NCBI GenBank assembly: GCA_038227745.1
Contig: JBBRPS010000434.1
Location: forward strand, 1-8,755
DNA: 8,755 bases
From: DASPXY01 sp038227745
GTDB lineage: Bacteria > Planctomycetota > Planctomycetia > Gemmatales > Gemmataceae
Reading direction: 5' to 3'
Part shown: one piece after another, positions 1 to 5,359 of the stretch
How the letters are laid out: every line of letters starts with the position of its first letter
How positions within the stretch are numbered: position 1 is the stretch's first letter
Notes under the pieces: model-generated
Databases searched by the model: none
The model's input: only the letters and a program-made list of their open reading frames with translations
Told to the model about the DNA's origin: nothing
Made by a program: the position numbers and the translations under genes

Positions 1-2
1 AG

Positions 3-1181
3 CGCGTCATCGCCGTGCAGCTCCTGGGCGAGCACGACGACCCGGCGACGCGCGACGTGCTGCTGCGCCTGCTCGCGGAGGACAACAACGCGGCAGTGGT
101 ATCGGCGGCCCGCACCGCCGCCCGCAAGCTATGGGGCCCCGAGGCGCTCGACCCGGACTACGCGCTGCTGCAGAACCGCTCGCCGCAGCTCAACAATAAC
201 GAGTTCGAGGACTCCCTGAAGCGCGTCTGCGAGCGCGGCGACACCCGGCGCATCTTCGAGGTTCTGGACAGGGCCGCGGAGAGGGCGCAAGAGCCGCTGG
301 CGACGAGCCTGCTCAACCGGACGCCCCTGCCGGTGGCCGAGGCGCAGGCGGCGTTGGGCAACCCGCACGAGCGCACCGCCCAGCTCGCGGCGCACATCCT
401 GGGGCGGGCCGGCAGCGCGACGGGCGTGACGAAGCCGCTGGAGGCGGCGCTGCAGAAGTGGCTCAAGGCGTGGGAGGAGCGGCGGCAGAAGATGATCCAG
501 GAGAACCGCCGCGACGACCCGAACCTGGTGCGGCTGACGCCGTGCGTGCAGAGCCTGGTGTGGGCGGCGGGCCGGGTCGGCGTGGCGCAGCCGCTGCTGC
601 AGACCGCGGCCACCGCCCGTCCCGATGACCCGCTGTACGGCCCCATCCGCCTGGAGGCGGTGACGGCGCTGGCGACCGGCAAACTGAACGACGCGGCGGT
701 CAAGGTGCTGGAGGCGGTCACCGCCGGCAACGACCCCGAGGCGCGAGCGCTCGCTGCCGATGCGCTGGGCCGTGAGAAGCCGGAGCGCGCCGCGAAGCTG
801 GCCGAGGGCTTGCTGTCCGACCGGGTGAGCTTCAACCGCCTGACGCGCTCCGGAAAGGTGAAGGTGGAGGGGACGCTACGGGGCGCGGCGGGACAGTTGC
901 ATTACCAAGGGGTGGTGCTGCCGCACCTGATCGCCGACGCGGACGTCAACGACCTGGCGGTGGTCGCGGAGAACCGCAAGCTGCCCGAGGCAACGCGCCT
1001 GGGGGCGATCGAGGCGCTGGCGAAGATGGCGCGCGCGGCGGCGGAGGCGAAGTTGGTGCAGGTCGGCAAGGGCGACCAGGACGAGGAGCTGCGCAAGGCG
1101 GCGTGGCGCGGACTGCGCCGCTCCAAGCGGGCACGGAAGAAGCAGGCGCAAACGCCGGCGGCACCGAAGGGGGAGTCGTGA
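3..1181 (+). CDS. HEAT-repeat protein, C-terminal part (start lies upstream of window)
   Basis: The frame is open from the first complete codon (3-5) and ends at TGA 1179-1181, giving 392 visible residues. The GTG at 15 lies inside a HEAT helix (RVIAVQLLGEHDDPATRD), so I treat the gene as 5'-truncated by the window edge rather than starting there. The sequence is alanine- and leucine-rich with repeated paired helices, such as AVQLLGEHDDPATRDVLLRL near the start, RLEAVTALATGKLNDAAVKV in the middle and TRLGAIEALAKMARAAAEAK near the end. This is typical of HEAT/ARM-type scaffolds that bind other proteins. The C-terminus is basic (RRSKRARKKQ). No enzymatic motif is visible. Codons end strongly in G or C, unlike the genes that follow. 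HEAT/WGR proteins often sit beside MoxR, VWA and SWIM genes, and a SWIM gene lies at 7148, so a shared locus is possible. The repeat assignment is fairly sure; the cellular role is unknown. Confidence 0.8.
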   Translation, partial: RVIAVQLLGEHDDPATRDVLLRLLAEDNNAAVVSAARTAARKLWGPEALDPDYALLQNRSPQLNNNEFEDSLKRVCERGDTRRIFEVLDRAAERAQEPLATSLLNRTPLPVAEAQAALGNPHERTAQLAAHILGRAGSATGVTKPLEAALQKWLKAWEERRQKMIQENRRDDPNLVRLTPCVQSLVWAAGRVGVAQPLLQTAATARPDDPLYGPIRLEAVTALATGKLNDAAVKVLEAVTAGNDPEARALAADALGREKPERAAKLAEGLLSDRVSFNRLTRSGKVKVEGTLRGAAGQLHYQGVVLPHLIADADVNDLAVVAENRKLPEATRLGAIEALAKMARAAAEAKLVQVGKGDQDEELRKAAWRGLRRSKRARKKQAQTPAAPKGES

Positions 1182-1205
1182 GGCGATGCCTTCGGGGAGT
1201 TTTTT
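1164..1205 (+). terminator. Possible intrinsic terminator of the HEAT-repeat gene
   Basis: CCGAAGG (1164-1170) pairs exactly with CCTTCGG (1189-1195). GGAG and then six T residues (1200-1205) follow. The 18-nt loop contains the HEAT-gene stop codon, so the stem's left arm is coding. The loop is long and there are four bases between stem and T tract, so this is suggestive rather than classical. Confidence 0.4.
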
Positions 1206-1224
1206 CTCGCCGAGATACACGCGC

Positions 1225-1253
1225 TGTTCCGGTCGGCGTTCCGATGGTACGAT
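1225..1253 (+). promoter_or_regulatory. Weak candidate promoter for the nuclease-TOPRIM pair
   Basis: The gap 1182-1309 separates the terminator-like element from the next gene and must hold a promoter if that terminator works. The best match I see is TACGAT (1248-1253) as a -10 box, with a poor -35 match (TGTTCC, 1225-1230) 17 bp upstream. Planctomycete promoter consensus is not well defined, so this is tentative. Confidence 0.2.
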
Positions 1254-1309
1254 GAGCGAGGAGAGAGGGGCGAACCGCTGGGGGCGCGGAGTCGTGAAAG
1301 GAGTCAGGT

Positions 1310-1864
1310 ATGGCGACCCCTGCACAGCTGGAAGCCAGGATCAAACTCCTTGACTGGGGAGGATTACGCGGCCTTTGGGCAGCCATCAAGGCGGGCGAAC
1401 CACCCGACTGGGAGGGGGGAGAGGCACTCGAGTATCTGGTGTTGCGTGCCTTTGAGCTGGACAAGCATGAAACCGCCTCGGTGCGTTACCCGTATCAGGT
1501 GAGCCTCTTCAGCGAGAAAGTGGAGGAGATCGACGGGGCCGTGCATCTGCACGGGCTGTCCTGTCTGGTCGAAAGCAAGGACTGGGGGAAGAACGTCGCG
1601 ATCGGGCCGATCGCCAAAATGCGGAGCCAACTGCTGCGGCGGCCTGCCGGAACCGTTGGAGTGATGTTCGCCAAGAAAGACTTCACACAGCCAGCGGTCT
1701 ACCTGGCGCATTTCACCCTGCCGCAGGCGATCCTGCTCTGGTCCGGGGCTGAATTGGAGAAGGCCTTGAACGAGGAGAAAGTGTGCGAGTTTCTTCGCCT
1801 GAAACACCGCAAGTGCGTGGAGGACGGTGTCCCCGATTACAATATCCGTGAAGGAGGCAGTTAA
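1310..1864 (+). CDS. Restriction-endonuclease-like protein, PD-(D/E)XK (Mrr-like) fold
   Basis: This is a 184-residue protein. ATG 1310 is preceded by AAAGGAG (1297-1303) at good spacing. A helix with Glu38 (GGEALEYL) is followed by EEIDGAV (Asp75), a beta turn, and VESKDW (Glu88-x-Lys90). That order matches the D...ExK catalytic core of Mrr-like endonucleases. After it comes IGPIAKMRSQLLRRP, the usual helix with a conserved Gln (Gln107), and a hydrophobic strand GTVGVMFAKK. It is short and has no evident DNA-recognition or helicase domain, so a partner may supply specificity. Its TAA shares its last base with the ATG of the TOPRIM gene (TAATG), which implies translational coupling. The likely action is DNA cleavage, possibly of foreign or modified DNA, but substrate and activity are inferred only from motifs. 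An alternative is a DNA-repair or Holliday-junction-type nuclease. Confidence 0.75.
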   Translation: MATPAQLEARIKLLDWGGLRGLWAAIKAGEPPDWEGGEALEYLVLRAFELDKHETASVRYPYQVSLFSEKVEEIDGAVHLHGLSCLVESKDWGKNVAIGPIAKMRSQLLRRPAGTVGVMFAKKDFTQPAVYLAHFTLPQAILLWSGAELEKALNEEKVCEFLRLKHRKCVEDGVPDYNIREGGS

Positions 1865-2430
1865 TGAAACGCGCATACGTTTTCGTCGAAGGAGAGACGG
1901 ATGCCGAGTTCTTGCGGAAAGTCCTGGCGCCGGAAGCTCAACGAGACGTCGAGTTCGTCGTTGCGGGCGGCGGTACCAGTAGGTTATCTCTCGCCCGGTC
2001 TTTCCTGGTCCGGCGGAGGACCCCGGTGGCAGTCTTCATGGATTCGGACTCACTGAACCCCGAGGTGATTGAAGAGCGCCAGCAAAGTGCAGAAGAGTTG
2101 ATCAAAGCCGCGGCAGCGTCCATCCCGGCGAAGGTCATCGTCGCGGTGCCGGAAGTCGAGGCCTGCTTCTTTGCCGTGCCAGAGGTGATCGAGAAAGTCA
2201 TGGGCGAAAAGGTTCCAGAGCAGTTGATCCCCCTCGGGCTGAGAGACCCTCAGGGGGTATTGAACCTGCTGGCAACGACAGCGAAACACAAGTGGGACAC
2301 GCAGCAAGCAATCGGGGTGATGAATGCTCATGACATCGAACGGATTCGAGCTACCGCTGCCATCCAGGAGTTGACGGCATTCCTTCAAAGCCTTCCGGAA
2401 ATGGAACCTGCTGGATCAACGAAGAGTTAG
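1864..2430 (+). CDS. Stand-alone TOPRIM-domain protein (OLD/DUF4276/DUF4435-like)
   Basis: This is a 188-residue protein. A strong AAGGAGG (1851-1857) lies 6 nt before ATG 1864, inside the end of the upstream gene. The N-terminus YVFVEGETDAEFL carries the TOPRIM glutamate (Glu9 in VEGETD). A hydrophobic strand then leads to VAVFMDSDS (Asp60-x-Asp62), the second metal-binding motif. PEVEACFF (96-103) resembles the glutamate segment seen after the DxD in OLD-type, DUF4276 and DUF4435 TOPRIM proteins. TOPRIM domains in topoisomerases, primases and OLD nucleases perform metal-dependent phosphodiester chemistry. In known defence systems such proteins usually sit beside an ABC/AAA ATPase; here the only close partner is the PD-(D/E)XK protein, and no ATPase is in the window. 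It could be a nuclease, a nuclease regulator or an abortive-infection effector. The fold is well supported; the function is inferred. Confidence 0.75.
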   Translation: MKRAYVFVEGETDAEFLRKVLAPEAQRDVEFVVAGGGTSRLSLARSFLVRRRTPVAVFMDSDSLNPEVIEERQQSAEELIKAAAASIPAKVIVAVPEVEACFFAVPEVIEKVMGEKVPEQLIPLGLRDPQGVLNLLATTAKHKWDTQQAIGVMNAHDIERIRATAAIQELTAFLQSLPEMEPAGSTKS

Positions 2431-2537
2431 AAGGGGAGGGAAAGGCGCCGGGAAATAAGGCTGCGGCGACGATCAAGGCCATTGGCTGCAAACAAGGCAG
2501 CAAGTTGTTTGTGCGTGGCAAGGAGTACCAGTTATGA
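2430..2537 (+). pseudogene. Remnant: C-terminal end of an unidentified gene
   Basis: After the TOPRIM stop, a different frame reads as convincing protein: it includes KAAATIKAIGCKQGSKLFV and ends RGKEYQL at TGA 2535-2537. That TGA overlaps the ATG of the next gene (ATGA, 2534-2537), as expected for a real upstream partner. The frame stays open back to a stop at 2331-2333, under the TOPRIM gene, but has no plausible start codon or ribosome site. The fragment resembles the last winged-helix-like segment of a larger protein. I infer that the body was lost when the TOPRIM gene or its flank was joined here. A chance open frame is possible, and the family is not recognised. Confidence 0.35.
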
Positions 2538-2785
2538 AGACCGTTACTATCCCTCCTCAGGCCACCGACATCAACGCGCTCCTGGAGCAAGCTCGCCAGG
2601 AAGCCATCCTGGTGCGGGCCGCCGACGGCATGGAGTTCATGCTCACGGCTGTCGAGGATTTTGACCACGAGATAGCGCGAACCCGGCAGAACGCCAAGTT
2701 GATGGCCTTGCTCGATGAACGGGCCAAGCAGACGCAGACCGTGCCCTTGGAGGAGGCCAAGCGCCAGCTGGGCTACGGCGAATAA
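2534..2785 (+). CDS. Small antitoxin-like protein without an adjacent toxin
   Basis: This is an 83-residue protein. ATG 2534 follows AAGGAG (2520-2525) by 8 nt. The first half (TVTIPPQATDINALLEQARQ, then VRAADGMEFML) has the short beta-helix-beta look of Phd/YefM-like DNA-binding antitoxin N-termini. The second half is a charged helix (AVEDFDHEIARTRQNAKLMA) and ends PLEEAKRQLGYGE, the type of tail that wraps a toxin. Similar small proteins are common in planctomycetes and cyanobacteria next to PIN or RelE toxins. The next gene here is a complete hicB 101 bases away, so this gene has no obvious toxin partner. It may be an orphan, or it may have partnered the lost gene represented by 2430-2537. 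The antitoxin role is inferred from general appearance. Confidence 0.6.
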   Translation: MKTVTIPPQATDINALLEQARQEAILVRAADGMEFMLTAVEDFDHEIARTRQNAKLMALLDERAKQTQTVPLEEAKRQLGYGE

Positions 2786-2804
2786 CAGCGAGTGGGCCCG
2801 AACA

Positions 2805-2818
2805 CCGCCTGAAGGCGG
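2805..2818. repeat. Short perfect palindrome (REP-like hairpin)
   Basis: CCGCCT (2805-2810) and AGGCGG (2813-2818) form a perfect hairpin, equivalently CCGCC/GGCGG with a TGAA loop. It lies 20 bases after the preceding stop codon and has no T tract. It could be a rho-independent-like structure, an mRNA-stabilising hairpin, or a copy of a dispersed intergenic palindrome. A directly repeated CCGGAC lies just downstream. Confidence 0.4.
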
Positions 2819-2886
2819 GACTACGAACCCGGGCCGGACAGTCTTAACCGGACCGTGAATAAGGGAGGATTCGGGAGGGGCTGGGT

Positions 2887-3090
2887 ATGTTTACCATCGA
2901 AGTCGAGCGCGAAGAGGACGGGCGCTGGATCGCGGAGGTCCCGGACTTGCCGGGGGTTCTCGCCTACGGCCAGACGCGGGAGGAGGCCATCGAACGGGTC
3001 CAGGCACTGTCGTTGCGGGTGATGGCCGACCGCATCGAACACGGAGAGAGTGTCCCGGGGATGGCTCAGGTCTTCACGGTGGCCCCATGA
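2887..3090 (+). CDS. hicB: HicB-family antitoxin
   Basis: This 67-residue protein has the HicB partial RNase-H-like fold. The sequence FTIEVEREEDGRWIAEVPDL is followed by PGVLAYGQTREEAIERVQAL, containing the characteristic D-G-x-W-I-A-E-V-P-D-L-P-G-V signature and the helix after the T-R-E-E-A turn. There is no C-terminal helix-turn-helix or ribbon-helix-helix extension, so autorepression by this protein alone is uncertain. GGGAGGGG (2873-2880) lies 6 nt before the ATG. Its TGA overlaps the ATG of hicA by four bases (ATGA, 3087-3090). HicB neutralises the HicA mRNA interferase by direct binding; antitoxin-first order is common for such short planctomycete and cyanobacterial pairs. Confidence 0.88.
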   Translation: MFTIEVEREEDGRWIAEVPDLPGVLAYGQTREEAIERVQALSLRVMADRIEHGESVPGMAQVFTVAP

Positions 3091-3299
3091 GCAAGTGGCC
3101 CGCGACCAAGGCACGCCGGGTGTTGGCGGCACTCCTCCGGATCGGCTGGTCCGTCAAGCGGCAGTCGTCGTCACATCGGACGTTGGAGCGGGTGGCGTGG
3201 CCGGACTACGTGTTCGCCTTCCATGACGACGAGGAACTCGGGCCGCGTATCCTGGCACGGATCGCCAAGAAGACAGGGCTCCAGCCCGGAAACCTGTGA
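3087..3299 (+). CDS. hicA: HicA-family toxin (mRNA interferase)
   Basis: This 70-residue protein has the HicA double-stranded-RNA-binding-like fold. An N-terminal helix (TKARRVLAALLRIGW) is followed by SVKRQSSSHRTLER, in which His30 matches the catalytic histidine of the GSH-type motif (here SSH). The central strand WPDYVFAFHDDEELGP and the C-terminal helix ILARIAKKTGL are present, so the gene looks intact. HicA cleaves mRNA until bound by HicB. Translation is coupled to hicB by the 4-base overlap. The region between motif and last helix (AWPDYVFAFHDDEE) is more acidic than the usual basic HicA core, but it belongs to a recognised variant in which that loop replaces the HPxKxG segment. I am confident of the family and less so of present activity. 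Confidence 0.87.
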   Translation: MSKWPATKARRVLAALLRIGWSVKRQSSSHRTLERVAWPDYVFAFHDDEELGPRILARIAKKTGLQPGNL

Positions 3300-3359
3300 G
3301 AGAGGCTCCTCACCTGACAAACTGTTGCAGCAGAGCCGGCGGCGTTACGGGTTTCAGAA

Positions 3360-3378
3360 CGGGGAGGAAGTTTCCCCG
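3360..3378. repeat. Inverted repeat CGGGGA/TCCCCG
   Basis: CGGGGA (3360-3365) pairs with TCCCCG (3373-3378) across a 7-nt loop. It lies 61 bases after the hicA stop and has no following T tract. It may be a weak terminator or leader structure. Confidence 0.3.
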
Positions 3379-3469
3379 GTCGCCTCAGCGGAACTCGGCG
3401 GTCAGGCTGATCGAGGCAGTCCAGGCAGGCGAATCGGGGAAGATGGAGCGGGGACGGGTACGCTTTCAT

Positions 3470-3487
3470 ACGGTTCTTTCCAACCGT
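3470..3487. repeat. Inverted repeat ACGGTT/AACCGT
   Basis: ACGGTT (3470-3475) and AACCGT (3482-3487) form a perfect 6-bp stem with a CTTTCC loop, 77 bases upstream of the ATG at 3565. It has operator-like geometry (18 bp overall), but it could also be a leader hairpin. No regulator can be assigned. Confidence 0.35.
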
Positions 3488-3564
3488 GCGAAGGCTTTCC
3501 CCTTCTCGGCACGTGGCTGTTTCCTTGTCTCGGTGTTCCTCTCGAACGGAGGAAAGGAGAAACC

Positions 3565-4029
3565 ATGCAGGAACTCCTTGAGGCCATTCTCTCTCACTTC
3601 TCTGAGCCACTTGTGGACGGGCGCGTCATTCACGCTCGTATGAAGAGTGAAAAAGGTGAACCCTACATCCGTGTTGGTGCAACGAGGTATTGCGAGGGGC
3701 AATGGTTGGCGGATATCGTGCGACTTGATGGGGATTACGTCGTGGATGCACCTTACCGTCCCCCTGCCCGCTGTTCGACCTGCGATCAAGTAATCGCTGA
3801 GCTTGATGAGTTGGCAAAGCCATACTCCAACCACTGCTGGAATTGCGCCGCCCCAGTGTCTCTCACGACCGAGAATCGATGCCCCAAGTGTCGGAGGTTT
3901 GTGCTCTGCGCCTGTGGGAAGTGTCTGTGTGACAACCCCGATTATCACGTTCGCTCTTTACTCAGTGAAGAACAGGTTAAAGAACTGAACAGGCGATTTG
4001 GTTCGGTATTCGCCAAGAGAACCAATTGA
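3565..4029 (+). CDS. Cysteine-rich zinc-ribbon protein of unknown function
   Basis: This is a 154-residue protein. I chose ATG 3565 because AAAGGAG (3553-3559) sits 5 nt upstream. The N-terminal half (to about residue 66) has no recognised motif and looks globular. The second half has paired cysteines: C70-x2-C73, then C91-x2-C94 and C106-x2-C109, which with their 11-residue separation match a zinc ribbon (HCWNC...RCPKC). A tight cluster follows, C115-x-C117-x2-C120-x-C122 (LCACGKCLC). One or two Zn sites are likely, used for nucleic-acid or protein binding. The C-terminal tail contains a short helix (SEEQVKELNRRFG). Codon use is more AT-tolerant than in the outer HEAT and SWIM genes, consistent with transfer. 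It is monocistronic, between two TA modules. I do not recognise the family. Confidence 0.7.
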   Translation: MQELLEAILSHFSEPLVDGRVIHARMKSEKGEPYIRVGATRYCEGQWLADIVRLDGDYVVDAPYRPPARCSTCDQVIAELDELAKPYSNHCWNCAAPVSLTTENRCPKCRRFVLCACGKCLCDNPDYHVRSLLSEEQVKELNRRFGSVFAKRTN

Positions 4030-4090
4030 AGCGGCCTGGAAAGGGGACGGGACTCGAATCGCCTGGGTTGATGAGCCGTGAGAGGCGAGG

Positions 4091-4435
4091 ATGACCTTCC
4101 AGATCACGGTTACTGAAGACGCTGAAGTCCAGATGCTGGCGCTGCCAGTTCGCGAACAGCGTGTCCTCGAAGCGGCTATCCTGGCGCGCCTCCAAGATCG
4201 GCCGACGACGCCGACGAAGGCGATCAAGCGGCTGCGGCCGAATCCCTTGGCCGAGTTCGAGCTGCGCGTGGGCGACCTCCGCGTCCTGTATAATGTGGAG
4301 GCGTCGGAGGTCGTCCTTCTTGTCGCCGGACGGAAGGTTGGGAACAAACTGATTGTGGGAGGCAAGGAGTTCCATGGCCATCAAGACAATCCTGCTGAGC
4401 CAACTGGAGGCGGACCTTCGGCGGACGCTGAGTGA
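4091..4435 (+). CDS. RelE/ParE-family toxin
   Basis: This is a 114-residue protein starting at ATG 4091, after a purine-rich GAGGCGAGG. The RelE/ParE fold is clear: a beta strand (FQITVTEDAEVQMLAL), two helices (REQRVLEAAILARLQD, then TKAIKRLRPN), and the core sheet PLAEFELRVGDLRVLYNV with its conserved arginines. It ends with VVLLVAGRKVGNKLIVGG. The family consists of ribosome-dependent mRNA interferases (RelE) or gyrase poisons (ParE); the sequence alone does not decide which. The last 20 or so residues (after KEFHGHQ) are a tail encoded within the overlap with the next gene and may be an add-on. The toxin comes first, as in higBA-type operons. Confidence 0.85.
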   Translation: MTFQITVTEDAEVQMLALPVREQRVLEAAILARLQDRPTTPTKAIKRLRPNPLAEFELRVGDLRVLYNVEASEVVLLVAGRKVGNKLIVGGKEFHGHQDNPAEPTGGGPSADAE

Positions 4436-4628
4436 GTGCGCTGATTCCGGACAGGCTTTCGTCGTTGAACTGCCGGACCAACGCCTGATCGTCATCCAGT
4501 CGCTGGGAACTGCCGAAGACGATGAATTGACCAGCGAGTTGCTGGAGTCAAATGCGGAGTTTCAGGCCCTCGTGGCCAGGTCGAAGGCCAGCCCGCGCAA
4601 GCCATTTGCTCCCGGTTCCGGGGCCTGA
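4374..4628 (+). CDS. Antitoxin of the RelE-type pair
   Basis: This is an 84-residue protein (MAIKTILLSQLEADLRRTLS...). ATG 4374 follows AAGGAG (4364-4369); an in-frame TTG at 4353 would add seven residues but lacks a better site. The N-terminal half is Phd/YefM-like: a beta strand, a helix (SQLEADLRRTLSECADSG) and the strands AFVVELPDQRLIVIQSL. The second half is an acidic helix (EDDELTSELLESNAEFQAL) followed by a basic, proline-rich end. It overlaps the toxin by 62 bases in another frame, so the two are translated from one message. Its role is to bind and neutralise the upstream toxin and probably repress the operon. This toxin-antitoxin arrangement recurs in planctomycetes. The assignment rests on fold-like features and context. 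Confidence 0.72.
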   Translation: MAIKTILLSQLEADLRRTLSECADSGQAFVVELPDQRLIVIQSLGTAEDDELTSELLESNAEFQALVARSKASPRKPFAPGSGA

Positions 4629-4634
4629 ACCGCC

Positions 4635-4654
4635 GGGGAGGAGAGGTCCTCCCC
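4635..4654 (+). terminator. Strong GC hairpin after the TA operon
   Basis: GGGGAGGA (4635-4642) and TCCTCCCC (4647-4654) form a perfect 8-bp stem with a GAGG loop, six bases after the antitoxin stop. There is no T tract, so it is an L-shaped or factor-assisted terminator at best, or an mRNA 3'-end stabiliser. The right arm ends 40 bases before the Uma2 start. Confidence 0.45.
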
Positions 4655-4694
4655 AGCGCAGCCACAAGAAGGCATGGCAAGGGCAGGAGGACAC

Positions 4695-5300
4695 GTGACG
4701 ACACAGGCCGCTCATCTGCCGTACCAGGGCACGATGGCCGGGTTCCGCCGCTTCAGCGTGGCCGAGTATCACCGCCTGATCGAACTCGGGATCCTCACCG
4801 AGGACGACAACCTCGAACTGCTCGACGGCTACCTGGTGCATAAGATGTTGCGCAACCCGCCGCACGACGCTGCGATTCAGAAGGGCAATAAGAGATGGCT
4901 GCGTCTTCTGCCTGCTGGGTGGGATCTGCGTGTCCAGAGTGCCATCACGCTGACCGAGAGTGAGCCGGAGCCGGATTTCGCGATTGTCCGTGGGGACGAG
5001 ACGGCGTACCTGACACGCCATCCGGCCGCGACGGACATCGGCCTGGTCATCGAGGTGTCCGACTCGACCCTGCCGGGCGACCGCGATGACAAGGGCCGCA
5101 TCTACGCGCGGGCAGGGATGCCTTGTTACTGGATCGTAAACCTCAATGAGCGCCAGATCGAGGTGTACACGTCGCCGTCCGGACCGACCCCTGACCCCAG
5201 GTTCGCGCAACGGGTCGATCATCGCGCGGGCGATACCGTTCCTCTGGTCCTCGGGGGCGCCGCGCCGGTCCAGGTCGCCGTGCAGGACTTGTTGCCGTGA
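4695..5300 (+). CDS. Uma2 family (DUF820) endonuclease-like protein
   Basis: From GTG 4695 this is 201 residues; the site GGCAGGAGG (4682-4690) fits it better than the in-frame ATG at 4674, whose nearest purine tract is only about one base away. Domain signatures in order are FSVAEYHRLIELGILTEDDN, ELLDGYLVHK (Glu41), SEPEPDFAIVRG (Asp94), GLVIEVSDSTL (Glu120) and DDKGRIYARAGMPCYWIVNL (Lys133, Tyr137). These match the Uma2/DUF820 restriction-endonuclease-like fold, with D...E-x-V...K as the likely metal site. The classical ExK lysine is displaced into the next helix, as usual for this family. Length is normal and no truncation is visible. These genes are greatly expanded in cyanobacteria and planctomycetes; their natural substrate is unknown and a link to mobile DNA is suspected. 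It has its own start site and no coupling to neighbours. Confidence 0.9.
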   Translation: MTTQAAHLPYQGTMAGFRRFSVAEYHRLIELGILTEDDNLELLDGYLVHKMLRNPPHDAAIQKGNKRWLRLLPAGWDLRVQSAITLTESEPEPDFAIVRGDETAYLTRHPAATDIGLVIEVSDSTLPGDRDDKGRIYARAGMPCYWIVNLNERQIEVYTSPSGPTPDPRFAQRVDHRAGDTVPLVLGGAAPVQVAVQDLLP

Positions 5301-5359
5301 GGTTGATAGCGCTGTTCGCATCTTGCAGCCAACGCTGAAGTGTTACGGGAGAGACCAAC

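Larger units (their letters stand above)
3300..3564 (+). other. 265-bp non-coding region with two hairpins
   Basis: I see no credible gene here. An open frame from 3223 runs into the downstream gene, but it overlaps hicA, has no ribosome site and reads as low-quality protein before 3565. The stretch holds two inverted repeats, listed separately, and a weaker long-range complementarity between 3372-3384 and 3428-3441. It probably contains the promoter and leader of the zinc-ribbon gene. No clear -35/-10 pair stands out. Confidence 0.45.

Noticed and set aside
3223..3564. In-frame upstream extension of the zinc-ribbon gene
   Set aside because: It overlaps hicA, lacks a ribosome site and reads as non-protein-like; ATG 3565 has AAAGGAG at proper spacing.
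4289..4294. Perfect TATAAT inside the relE-type gene as an antitoxin promoter
   Set aside because: It encodes the conserved L-Y-N-V strand of the toxin and has no -35 match at 16-18 bp, so it is most likely coincidental.
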